Assembly: GCF_040412425.1 (NCBI RefSeq)
Contig: NC_089755.1
Coordinates: 57,050,298-57,114,297 of the forward strand
Source of the DNA: Macrobrachium rosenbergii
Taxonomy: Eukaryota > Arthropoda > Malacostraca > Decapoda > Palaemonidae
Length of the DNA: 64,000 nucleotides
Reading direction: 5' to 3'
The position numbers and the translations under genes were made by a program. Below are positions 12,111 through 24,500 of this stretch, one piece after another; positions within the stretch are counted from its first letter, which is position 1, and each line of letters starts with the position of its first letter. Below the pieces are notes generated by a model. That model did not search any database. It had not been told where the DNA came from and saw only the letters and a list, made by a program, of their open reading frames with translations.

Positions 12111-12790
12111 AAACAACACCAATCAGATGATTTTGTAAATACGATAAAAAAAAAAACACCGTCCTTGCCTTACAAGTAAGGAAGTTTTTTTTTCGTCTTA
12201 ATTAATTAATTAATTAAATAATTAACTTTGTTTTTTATTTAGATGAGTGGTATCGATGATAGATCGGTTTCCGTTGTTTGATTGGTTTGTGTCGTAGCGT
12301 AGCTTCGTGAGTGGAGGTGGAGGGGGGGCGACTGGCCCCGATTTAATTAGGTTAAGGGGTATTTTGTATTTTTTTTTTATATTGGAATGTCTGTTTTAAA
12401 ATGGCAGACTATATTATTGCTATTATTTGTTATATAAATGTTTATATATAATAGGCCTACTAGGAAGGCGTACATAGGCCTATCCAGCTTTTCTTTACTG
12501 CCGTAGGTTAGACTTTTAGACTTTTTTTTTTTTTTCGTGTAGGTTAGACTGCTTGTTTTCTTTCTCATTTACGACTCGGTTGTTATTTCAGATTTTTTAA
12601 TTATTTTTAATTAATATTAAACTGTAAATTACACACAACGTCCGTAGCGTAACGATAGCCCTAAGGGTGATGTTTAGGCCTATGGCATTATTTTTCGATA
12701 ATGTTCGTTTCCGGTCTGAACGTCCCGTCGAGTACTCCGGTCCTGGTCGTTTCGGCCGTCGGACGTTTGGGCCGTAACATCTAAGACGTT
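12111..12790. other. Intergenic AT-rich DNA with TAGGCCTA palindromes
   Basis: No gene seen. It holds poly-T runs, ATTA repeats at about 12200-12225, and TAGGCCTA at about 12452, 12475 and 12675. A CpG-richer piece at 12705-12785 precedes the minisatellite. Confidence 0.4.
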
Positions 12791-13642
12791 ATGCTTGTGG
12801 TATTTACCATCATTATTTTATGTTTGTGGTATTTATCGTCATTATTTTATGTTCGCGGTATTTACCGTCATTGTTTTATGTTTGTGGTATTTATCGTCAT
12901 TGTTTTATGTTCGCGGTATTTACCGTCATTGTTTTATGTTTGTGGTATTTATCGTCATTATTTTATGTTCGCGGTATTTACCGTCATTGTTTTATGTTTG
13001 TGGTATTTATCGTCATTATTTTATGTTCGTGGTATTTACCGTCATTGTTTTATGTTTGTGGTATTTATCGTCATTATTTTATGTTCGTGGTATTTACCGT
13101 CATTGTTTTATGTTTGTGGTATTTATCGTCATTATTTTATGTTCGCGGTATTTACCGTCATTGTTTTATGTTTGTGGTATTTATCGTCATTATTTTATGT
13201 TCGTGGTGTTTACCGTCATTGTTTTATGTTTGTGGTATTTACTGTCATTGTTTTATGTTTGTGGTATTTATCATCATTATTTTATGTTTGTGGTATTTAT
13301 CTCCATTATTTTATGTTTGTGGCATTTACTATCATTATTTTTTGTATTTATGTTTGTGGCATTTACCATCATTATTTTGTTTGTGATATTTATCATCATT
13401 ATTTTATATTTGTGGTATTTACCGTCAGTGTTTTACGTTTGTGGCATTTATTATCATTATTTTATGTTTGTGGTATTTATCATCATTATTTTATGTTTGT
13501 GGTATTTACCGTCATTATTTTATGTTTGTGGTATTTACCATCATTATCTTATGTTTGTAGTATTTACCATCATTATCTTATGTTCGTGTTATTTACCATC
13601 ATTATTTTATGTTTGTGGTATTTACCGCCATTATCTTATGTT
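12791..13642 (+). repeat. 29-bp minisatellite array, about 29 copies
   Basis: Successive GTGG/GCGG landmarks at 12797, 12826 and 12855 give a 29-bp period. The unit contains GTGGTATTTACCGTCATT. In the first half, GCGGTATTTACCGTCATTG and GTGGTATTTATCGTCATTA units alternate, a 58-bp dimer. 29 is not a multiple of 3 and the unit lacks stops, so all three forward frames stay open (188-308 aa) with the same Phe/Val/Ile/Tyr-rich peptide cycling. I treat these as repeat translations, not genes. Confidence 0.9.
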
Positions 13643-13685
13643 TTACGTACATCCCCAAGGGGCAGGTACTAAACATGGCGCCCAT
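13643..13685 (+). repeat. Fragment related to the palindromic element at 30.04 kb
   Basis: CCCCAAGGGGCAGGTACTAA followed by ACATGGCG resembles the arm CCCCAGGGGCTAGTACTAAA of the element at 30042-30174. It directly abuts the minisatellite end. Confidence 0.5.
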
Positions 13686-15549
13686 CTTGCACGTAAACGT
13701 GCTTACAGCCTGAGGTTTTGAAACTTTACGACGAATGGCCTCCGGTTGAAATCCTGAATGGGACAATTGAAAACAGCAAGAAAACTGCCAAAAAAATATA
13801 TTTGTCACGTGGAATTGGAGTTCGGACCGGAAACAAACTTTTACCTTATTTTTCATATATATAGGGCCTAGGCCTACAGGAGAATTTTGCCTAACACGTG
13901 AGAAAACCAAAATGATTGAACGTCATTGATTTGAACGCTATACATAATTATTGAAGGTAATCTGATTGAGTGTTAGTGAATGGTATGATATTAGTAATTT
14001 CAATGTCTGTAGGCCCACAGGAAAGTTTTGCATAATAAAACCGAAATGCGTGAATTGCACCACCTGGAACAATAGAGTAACGCAAGATGTACTAATTGAA
14101 TGTTATTGAAGCTGAATGTATGAGTGACAGTTTATTGCAACATTAAATACAACTTGTATAATGTGTATTTCTCAAAATAGTTGTCCATATTTTATGCAGG
14201 TAGGCCTATTCAACTTTTATTGCTTCTGTGACAGATTTGTTAGAAAAACTTAATAGAGACGCCTTCGTTGTTGAACGTAGGTCTGTCCCCTGCTTCCGTC
14301 ATGACTCTCCTATTCCTAAAAATAATTTTTTTCACTTTCAGTCCAAATTACCTTATACTGCAAGTGACACAGGCCGCAGGATTTGTTTCGTCGTCGTCTG
14401 ATACATCCCAAATTGTTTTTCAATGCCTGTAATTCTAAACGCTGCCAGAGGCACTCTGGTTATAAAAGCTATTTCCTCGCTATCTCTAAACGAGCCGACA
14501 AAGTAGGCAAACGAAATTCCAATGGCTGTCTTTTCACTTTGGTGTACTGTCTATCAAATGCATGAGCAACAGAATGTGTGTTGGTAGGATGCTAATTCAG
14601 TGACTCAGTACAATAAACATAATTCCACCCCTATTTCTCGCACATGTCGCACACTGTACAGTGCATCTCAAATAGGCCTACTAATGTTTGTCTCCTCACT
14701 CATGTCTTATGTGGAATGTCAGCATGTAACATTAGGATATTTGGGTTGACAAATCCTTGATTTGTAAAGTACAGTATTATCATGGCACTCTTATCTGTTT
14801 CCCCTAAAAAATTTGTTCGAAATTGGCTTTTTTGTTGTCTATGTACAGTATTCAGTGTGCTCTAAAACTAACAATGGTAGGTAATTCCCTCGAGCACATA
14901 TCACTCAAGATTTTGAATCATCATGTATATGTTTACTTAGTCTATCTTATCATATGGACTGGGGAATATCTTTGAGATAGGAACTACTGATACAGTGAAT
15001 TCCTTTTAATGTTTATGGTATATTTAGTTATATATGAAAGTGATATCCATGATATGGAACTCTGCTTCACTTTGAACCTATTAATCTGCCAGTTTCAGTC
15101 ATCAGCCAAACTGAGCCAACGCTCGAGTTGTGACCAGTCGAGAACTTGGGTGCCCAGAAGCAAATAGCATATTAAACTAAAGAAAGTCTGCAAGGTGATT
15201 TGATTATAGTTTAGTGAGAGGTACCAGGACTTTCAGAAAACTTAATTTCATTGAAAATTTTACACAGTCCAAATAATAGTGTGATATATTAAGATAGAGA
15301 TGGATAATATAGGCCCCTTGCAGCTATATTTGATGTTGGGCAGCATGCGTTTCAAATTATGTGTTGCAGAGAATGCATGGCGAGGGATTACCATTTTGGC
15401 TTAAAGTGTATCCTCTTTTCATGTGTAAAATTTGATGTTGGTTATTTTCCACGAAATTGTATTCCTAACGAAGGTACAGTTATGGTTTGCCTGCAAGGTT
15501 AGTTACTCTCTGCCCCAAAACACTACAGATGTTTTATGATTAGTTTCAG
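13686..15549 (+). other. Upstream region of GDAP2
   Basis: No coding exon recognised. TAGGCCTA occurs at 13869, 14201 and 14673. A TTTCAG acceptor at 15544-15549 precedes the first coding exon of GDAP2, so at least one 5' UTR exon should lie here or further upstream. Confidence 0.4.
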
Positions 15550-15566
15550 GAACTATAGCATGGGAC

Positions 15567-18500
15567 ATGATGGAGCCCCTAGGCATTAACATGAAGATAG
15601 TTGATGTGTGGTCGCTGCCTGTCTGGGCAGTGTCAGAACCTAGTTCCACTCCTATTCTACCTCCTCAGCCAACGCCCAACCACGCAACACCACCCTTCAG
15701 AGTCAATAAGATATTTAACAGTAAACTGTGCCTCTGGTAAGTGTTTGCAAGAAAAAATCCTTGCCAGGTTTCATTTGATGACATTTAAAAATTCTTTTGC
15801 TGTAAATTGGCTGCAGCCTATTCACTCGTAAATTTATTTTGCATATATGCACTGAAGGTTAGTTGAACTACTAGTTATAGTTTTGTACTAGTATATAAAG
15901 TATCTTTTATTTGCTGGGATGTAAATTTGTTGAGGATGACCCATTAATCTTTTTAGGCACTTACGTTATTATATTCTTTTATTTCATACTGTTGATTTAG
16001 TAGTTAGGAAACAAAAGCTTTTCTGAATTCCTACAAAAGCTTTTCTGAATTCCTTGTGATCTGGGAGAGAAGCATCATGTTAAGCTGGCAGATGTTTTCA
16101 AAATCATTTGTAGATATTTAAGTGGCAGATGACAGAATTTTTTTAGAATTTTCAAAGCATTTAGAGGATTTGTTGAGCTTGAGTTTATAAAATAAATGTT
16201 AATAGCTTTACTTGAAACTCAGTTTTTAAGTATGTAGTATTGGCTCTGTTTCCTATAGGGCTATGTGGGTAGAAGCCTTCATTTGCTCTTTCATTCATTT
16301 CACAGAGAACGTAAATCCTACCTCCATTATAAAAACAGAGTTTTAGCCTTGGAGTGTAAATAGCAAATCCAGAACTTACCGCCTTCATAAAAATAGAATT
16401 TAATATCTTTTACAAGGAGTTTCTAATTTGTAGCTAAACTTACCCCCAAATATCACCATGATTATATTTTCTAAATTTTATATCAGAACATTATGTAAGG
16501 GCAGCTTCTCACTATTCCAGGATAGGCTTCTATGCTTGAAATTCTCAGAACTTTCCGTAGTAGGCCTCAGATTACGAGGGAAAAATAATTGCGCGTCGTT
16601 CACAAAGCATTACGTACGAGCATGTGATTTTAGTCCAGTGAATTTCAACAGATTCGCACTTTGCCGTAATGTAAGACTTATGTTGTATTTCAGGGCTGGA
16701 GACATTACACAACTAAATGCTGATGCTATAGTTCATAGTACAAATGAATCGCTTTGTGAACAAAATGGCTACAGTGAAAGGCTTATTTTCAAAGCGGGGC
16801 CAGAAATGAAGCATGAGCTTTATAACAACATCAAGAGTAAGTGTTGTTTGCAACTTGTATCGTTTGGTCTCTTGTAGGTGTGGATTTTGAAAGGTCTCTG
16901 GTTGATCCTGTTTGCGACTGATTGGTAGTCGGTGTGGATGGTTTGGGGGGAGCTTCTGTTTGCCAAATCATGTTGTCTAAGGTATGAAAGTACGGTAATG
17001 GTTTAGCCCCCTTACTATATATTATTTTACTTTGAATACAATATTCCAGTGATACCGTTATTTTAGAAATATGTGTACAGTAAACCACCTGTATTCAGGG
17101 GATGTGTTCTGCACCCCCTTGCGAATAGCTAAAATCTGCGAATACTTAAAACCCCTCTTAAAAACACTTAGAACTGCCTATTTTGATAGTTTGAACACAA
17201 AAAAAAACTCTCTAAAAATGCATATACCTGAGTATTTTAATAGTTTTATCACAAAAAGTGCATCTAGTCATGAAAAAGGTATGAAAATACAGTAATTAGT
17301 GAATATTTCTCAGTGGAAAATACCGCAAAAGGGCGAATTTTCCACGAATAATTGGTAGATACGTTCTACAGAGAAATCCGCGAATACATGAGTCCGTGAA
17401 TAGCGAGACTACGAATACGGGGGGTTTACTGTACCTTAACATTTGATCTGGTCATTGGTTCCTGGAAAATTCTGCGAAAGCACAATTTGAGGGCTTTAGT
17501 CCTGATATCTTTGCAATTAGGTACACATGGTCTGCATCATTCCGAAATCTCTTCAGATATTGCAATTAAGCAACTTGTGTATTGTTCTTGACACATTTTA
17601 AAGTACACTTGATTATGCCTTTACTGTGTATACATTAGGTTTTATCTTTCTTCATTATGATTTTTTTTTCATTGCGTTGGCAAAGTGTTTTACTGTAATA
17701 GTTACTGGTAATTTGAGAGCAATTAAAGTGTATGAAGCTTATATGGTTTTTGGATTGCTTGCTGAAAACTGTTCTGCTAAATGAATTGTAGAAAGTTTTT
17801 ATTCCGTCAGTGAGATAACTTGATGTTTTGATGCAGAAATTGCTACATATGCTTAATATCTGTTGTGTTTAATCATATTTTACTCTTGATGGATATTCGA
17901 CCATTAAGAACTGGAAAGAAAACTCTAGGAAGGTCACAAATTTCAGTACAATGTTTGTCTTTGTGTTCAAGGTGATGTTGTCGTTGGCGATGTGAATTTT
18001 TCAACTAGTCATCTAATTAGCAGAGAGTACTATACATTTTAGTGAAGCATAGAAATATCTGTTGTTGCTTTTGTGACACTGTGTGCTGCTGGGCAGGCCT
18101 TTTTCATTAGAATACCATACGTGGCATTCAGTGTACTGTGCAGTACCGTACCGTATTAGCTTGGTGATAGTTACAGTGGCTGTGCTTAGTGTGATACATT
18201 TGAAATAAGGTGCTTTTGACTCTTTTTTTGTGGAAGGGATGCTTACGGAATATTTTTACATCAGGTTGCAAAACTGGAGAGATTGTTTTAACAGATGGCT
18301 ACAAATTGGCAGCGCGACATGTCATACACACAGTTGGTCCTCGCTATAATATCAAGTACCACACTGCTGCTGAAAGCTCATTGCATTATTGCTACAGGTA
18401 AAGTCTAGAGATTTCCTTGTAGTAGATACCTTTCGATTTGTTGCACAAAGCACCACAACACTCAAAAGCTTTGATCAGTAAAGTAAAGTTTGTTTTTCCT

Positions 18501-21500
18501 TCCGTTTTTGTAGACTGGATTTCAAACGATAACTGCTTCATATAGTTTAAGTTGTATAGTGTTTCTGTAAACATTTTTTTGTGGTATCTAGTTTGAAAAA
18601 GCTTGATTTGATGAAGTGCAGTAGCGTAGTGAACGTACGTATTAGCCTGCATGGTTGTGTGTGTACTGTGAATAGAATATTTGGTTGATTAATTCAGGTC
18701 TGTGACATGGAAGCGTACAGTTCCTGCATTGTACGAGCAGTAGTGTCATATGTTCATGCTTTCAGCACATGGGTCTGTTGGCTGTGCCATGTTTTGCGAG
18801 AATTGCACCTGAAATGTCTTTATTTAAAATGTGAATGGTTATTCTAGGTATGTTTAGGAAGAATAAGTTTTTTGGAATCATACATATGAAAGGTACATTG
18901 AACTGGGTTGGGTTATGTGTCTTGAAATTTATTGTTATTATAGTTATGTTTCCAGAGAATATTTTAAGCCTCAAGATCATTATCCATTTTACCTCTAGAA
19001 GGAGGTAGTTGTATGCTGTGGCTATCTCATTCACTAACAGTGTATCTTCTTCTTCTGCAGAAAATTGAACGGGAAGTGAATCATTGTTCTACTCTTTTCA
19101 TTCTGTTTACTTTGACGTATTCACTGCTACACTGATCATTGTTTATATCCGTCATTGTTTCAGTTTGTAATAGGTTATTTCCTAGCTGTTGCTGCTACTA
19201 TTTTCTCTAGATTGGTTTTGGGCAGATACCTTAAAACTTCTTATGTCTTTTTTTTATGCTGTTCACAATTGTATCTTTCCTTAAAAGAAAACATCGATGT
19301 TTGAAGTTGGGGTGAGAACATTGATTTGATGTTTGTACTGTAATACATTGATTGAAATTTTTCTTTCTTTTGTTAAGGGCGGGTATGGACCTAAGTACAT
19401 TATAGTATTATGTTCATAATCATTTGAAGGTTTGTTTTTTGTGATGGCATTGTTGAGGCTTTCAGTTATCTGACTTATGTCAGACTAATATGTTTTCTCT
19501 TTTTTTTTCTTTTATGCAGTTAGATGAACTATAAAGGGGGAGTTTGGGTTTTGATACTCTATGTTGTATAAGTCTGTTCATTTTATCCACTGATCTTACT
19601 AAATTAGATTTTTTCCCAATTTTTTACTGTTTCTTTTGCATCATTGGACATTATGTAACTTTCTAACACTGTTTCACTGAAAAATCAAGGCATTATGGTG
19701 TTTTTGTATCCCCCTATTGGGATAAACAGACCTTTCTTCTACACTGTGTGTGTTGTATCATTGCTGTGCCGCAACCCAGTACTGTATTACAGTAAAGTGG
19801 CTGAAATTTTTTTAATACAGGCAGTCCCTGGTTATCGGCGGGGTTCTGTTTCTGAGGGTGTGATGATAACCGATAATCGCTGCTAACCGAAAGTCGGCAA
19901 TTTTCGGCGATTTTCGGGGGTTATCGGCGCCGAAAAGCGCGATTTTCGGTTATCGGCCCATCTGTTTAGGTATGTATCGGCGCCAATACCCAATTATTGG
20001 CGCCGACGAGTGGAAATCGGCGATTTTCGGTGCTGAAAATTGCCGATTTTCGTTGCTAGACAAGCCCCATAAAACTGGATCGCTGTTAATCGAGCCGGCC
20101 GTAAACCGGGAACTGCCTGTAATTTAGATTCTGCAAAGAAAGTTGTTGATAATTTAGATTCTGCAAGCAAAGTTACGTTGGAGAAATAGTGATGCCTCAG
20201 TTTACAGATTTTGCAAATTAAAATAGAGTGTTTGGTTTATTAAACGGATAATGGAATGTTTTTATGGAAAATTTTACAGTTGGGATATGCATTTATGGTT
20301 GCTGGGGTTATCATGCGCAGAAACATACTGTGTATGAAATCCAGTCTTTCAAAAGTAATTTCTAAAATTCTGACTGACTATTTGTGGTGCTCATAATATT
20401 GGTTATATCCTTTTAAATCCCACAGATATAAAATGCAGTTGTTCTCCGTATACTTATTTTTTATATTTGTAACACTGATAGCCTACGTGTACTGAACTCC
20501 ATATTTATCAGAACAATGCAGAGTAGTTTAATTTCTTCAGCATAGTGTAAATTGATGTGATTCATATATAAAACTGGTTAGAAGTTGCCACAGTTTTCGA
20601 TGAGACAAGTATACTGGTATTTAACGTAAAATATTCAGATTACAGTGTGTTACAGAGTGTAGTTCATGTTTAAACGTCCGTATTTACAGGTACAGTATTC
20701 TGTAATTTATCTTGAAAAGTCGATATACCAAGGGACATCCATCATATTTATGTGTGTGCATGTGCTTTGTGTCTGTCTTGAGTTATTAGTCCAGTTTGAT
20801 GGAGACTTTACAAAGAACAGAGATTATTTTGGTCACATTATTGACATTTCCATGTGAAGACAACTACTAGCCTTCACATTATTGACATTTCCATGTGAGG
20901 ACAGCTGCTAGCCTCCAAATTAATCAAATAAATCAGTAATGAATGAGTTGATTTGTATTTCTGATACCTGAAATAGTGAATATATTTTTTGTCAGAGAGA
21001 TATGAAAAGGACGCCAGAGATAGTTCTTGTCTGGACTGGGGACCTAATCCTCACGACTTCTCAAGAAATGATGTGACATCTTTTGTAGATTGCTTTGATT
21101 AATGTGGTTCTTTTTCAGTTGGGATTTGCAGTATGCTTGATATTTTATGTATTTGTGTAAATGTGCTTATTATATTTTTGTGGTATGTTAGCAGTTAACA
21201 AAATAGTGTTGTTTATGGCTGCTCTGATTAATGTGGTTCTGTTTCAAATTGGATTAGCAGTGTGCTTGATATTGTGTATTTGTATGAATGTTCCTGTTTT
21301 ATTTTTGTGGTATGACAACAATTAACAGAATGTGTTGGTTATGTTATGTGGACCTTATTAGTCATCCAGTAATATATTCAACATGTGTTAAGCCTGTGGG
21401 TGTAGGTGCATTCAGTTGAAACATTATTTGTTTTCTTGAATTTACAGAAAAAGTGGCTATTGTCTGAAGATTTTAAGGCCGCTTGTATCCTAAGCACATG

Positions 21501-24500
21501 CTTTTCAACTTGACACTTTTTTCCACATTGTAAGCTTGATTTTACAAACTGTTTGCATTGCAGGACATTTATTGAGGTTTGATTACTTCATTGGATGTTG
21601 CTGAAGTACTAATTGCAACAGGAATGTGTACCTCATATTTTTCTTTATGTATTATCGCTCGCAACCATATAATAATATGAGGTTTTTGTTTATAAAAGAA
21701 AAATCTTATTGACTTTATATCCCCTGTATGTTTTACGCACCAGGCCTGAAGACAGCTACGATATCTAAGCACGCTTCTCTTCAAACTATGAATTCGTGTT
21801 ATCTTGCAGGCTGAGAGGTATCACAGACTGGTCCATTTTACACTTTTTCTCTCTTTACTCAGTCACAAACGTTTATCTTAAAGTTTCTTTTCAGCCCTGG
21901 TATCAGATGGAGAGACGTATCAGCAGTGTGTTTACATAATGGGTACCTCCAGAAAAACCAGTTTTTGCTAGACTTCTGTGTTCTATTCATAGTGTGTGCT
22001 AATAACAGTTTTACAGTTTATGTTATCTTTATAATAAGTTTGGCAAATTTATTTTTTCACAGTGCACAAAACAGAATGAAGACGAAATCTTTTGAGGGGA
22101 GATGGTGTGATGATATGCTTTTATTAAGGGCCTTGTTATTTGGTGTAGGAGATGATTATGAGTTAATCTGCTATTTTAAATGCTAGGGAAGTTTCATTGT
22201 GGAAATTAAAAGAGCTTATGCATTACTGCAGTTTTGGAAGGAGTTGCTCTTGATGCCCTAAACATATTTTAGACTAAGAGAAGTGCCACTGCGAGTACTG
22301 AATAGCAGCTGTTCTTTGAAGGCGACGTGAAGAACGCCCACTGATGGTGGGTGTCTGGTAAATGTGAGTCTTGAATCAGTGATGATTTTTTTTTTTTGTG
22401 CATTGTACAGAGTTTATGATCTGTCTTTTAATGTGGAAGAAGGCATTGTTTATCAATGACGCTTAAGATATTTACTCTGTATGCATTGACATGGCACCTT
22501 TAAAAGAACTTTGAAAACGATTATGCATGTTCTCTGAGAACTTTTCTCTGCCTAGGAATCTCTCCCTTCTGTTGGTAATGCTTGCCCGAGTGATTTCCAG
22601 TTGGTGGTGAAAAGACAAGCATAGCATGAGAGTCAGAACTTTTTTATACTCATCTTTTTCTACAGAACTACTTTTAGATGGCTTGGATACTTCTCTTTTT
22701 TGACCAGATAGATTCAGAATGTCGTTTTGTTGAAAACTTGGTTTTTACATATGGCATGAATTGTTTTGACTGCATTGGGTTTTGATGTAGAACAGGAATG
22801 TAAGATTATGCCTTTATCATTAATGGGGAAAGAGGATTCACTGAGTGGACGTCTTCAATTACTTTCTGCCCTCGGGAGCAGTGAGACCCAGTCGGTGAAG
22901 CACATCCTCCACTGATTCAGAAAGTAATAGCCTATACTCTGGCTATTCTAGCGTGAGAGTTGAAGCTGGATTAGTACCATTTATAAATGGTGCCAAATTT
23001 ATCATGCTGATGGAAAATGTAAGAGAAAAAGGAATCTGTTTGATGACTAGATTGAATAAAATGACTCAGAGTAAGCAATTTGTGAATAATATATACATTT
23101 TCAATTGGTTTTTGTCTTAAACCAGTCCTTAATCTTACTAAAGAGAAACATGGCATTTGCATTGCCACATCTCCGATTACCTGTCTTGGGTCAAGGAAGG
23201 GTATTTAATAAGTTGTTTATGTATTCAGAAATCATATATCCTGTTACCTCACTGTTTGTTAAAGCTCTTCACTTAGAGTCTATCATATTCAAACGTAGGA
23301 GATTGTTTACAATGTCCTGAAATTGTATAAATCTCTGAAATATGTTTTGAAATGTTTTAACTTTTCTTGATTGCAAATAGTCAAATGATGAGTGTTGTTC
23401 AACCACTGAGTAGAAATAAGAGGAATCCAGGGCTTTTCTCTTAAGAGTACTAAAATGTAAAAGTAAAATGTGTTAGCATAGTCCATAATTTGAGAAACTC
23501 CAGTATCAAGACAAAACCTAAAACTATCCTTAAGCTGTATATTGCTTATTTCAAACAAGGACTGTAATAAACTCAAAGATGTGGCAATGCAAGTGACCAC
23601 ACCTCAACTCTCATGGTAAAATAGATTTGAGTATAGCACCTGCTATTGTTTGTTGGAAAAGGTGTAGGATTTATAAATTATAATGAGATCCACTGACATG
23701 GATGTTCTGGAAAATTTTTTTGCTGTTCAAACCCATCATTTAGAATTGCATAATTCTTGAATCATAGATAGTCCATTTCGTAATAACAATTAGAGGAAGA
23801 TTGTCTGCTGGCTGTGACCTTGAACCTTCAGTTCCAAGTGCACAATTGTCTCATTCTCCAGTGTCTACCCTGCTCAACAAGTTCTCCTTGGACACTCATT
23901 ACTGATTTGAACTTTGAATTTTGCCTTTCCATCATTTCAGGATAGTTTCTCAATTTATGTTAGGCATTTTCTATTTTTTAAAGTGGATTTTATAAGTAAA
24001 TTCTATAATTTTCTCTTGTTTCAATATCCCCCTTTAATGGTGATCAGTGTTTTTCTGACAAGTTATATACTGTGCTGCCTTGCTCTGCTATGTTGGGAGG
24101 CAGTTATCTGTTTAAATATTGCGAGGACTTTTATTTCTTACTGTTATCACCTTATTTTCTTTGCCCCTTTTGCTTTTAGTCTTTGAGACGTATACATTAA
24201 TTTTTTAAACTGTGTTTAGGGAAAGTTTCTGTATTTGCCCGTACTCTCATTACATGATATTGGGATCATACTAAGCAAAGCTTTGCATTTACCCACAGAA
24301 TCATGCCATAATACTAAGTGGAGATTTCTGTTGTTGGACAAATGAAGAATATATGTATTTTGCATATTTTTTCATGGTTAACAACATGTTCAAGCCAGTT
24401 GTTCATTAACTGCTGAAGGATTGGTCACTAGATCACGATAGATTTCAGTGTATGGTTTTATATCTAGTTTACGTAGTGTTTGTGAAGCAGAAGGAAATAA

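Noticed and set aside
12795..13721. Open frame of 308 aa with Phe/Tyr/Ile-rich repeats
   Set aside because: It is one of three equally open frames over a 29-bp tandem repeat, with no splice or start support.
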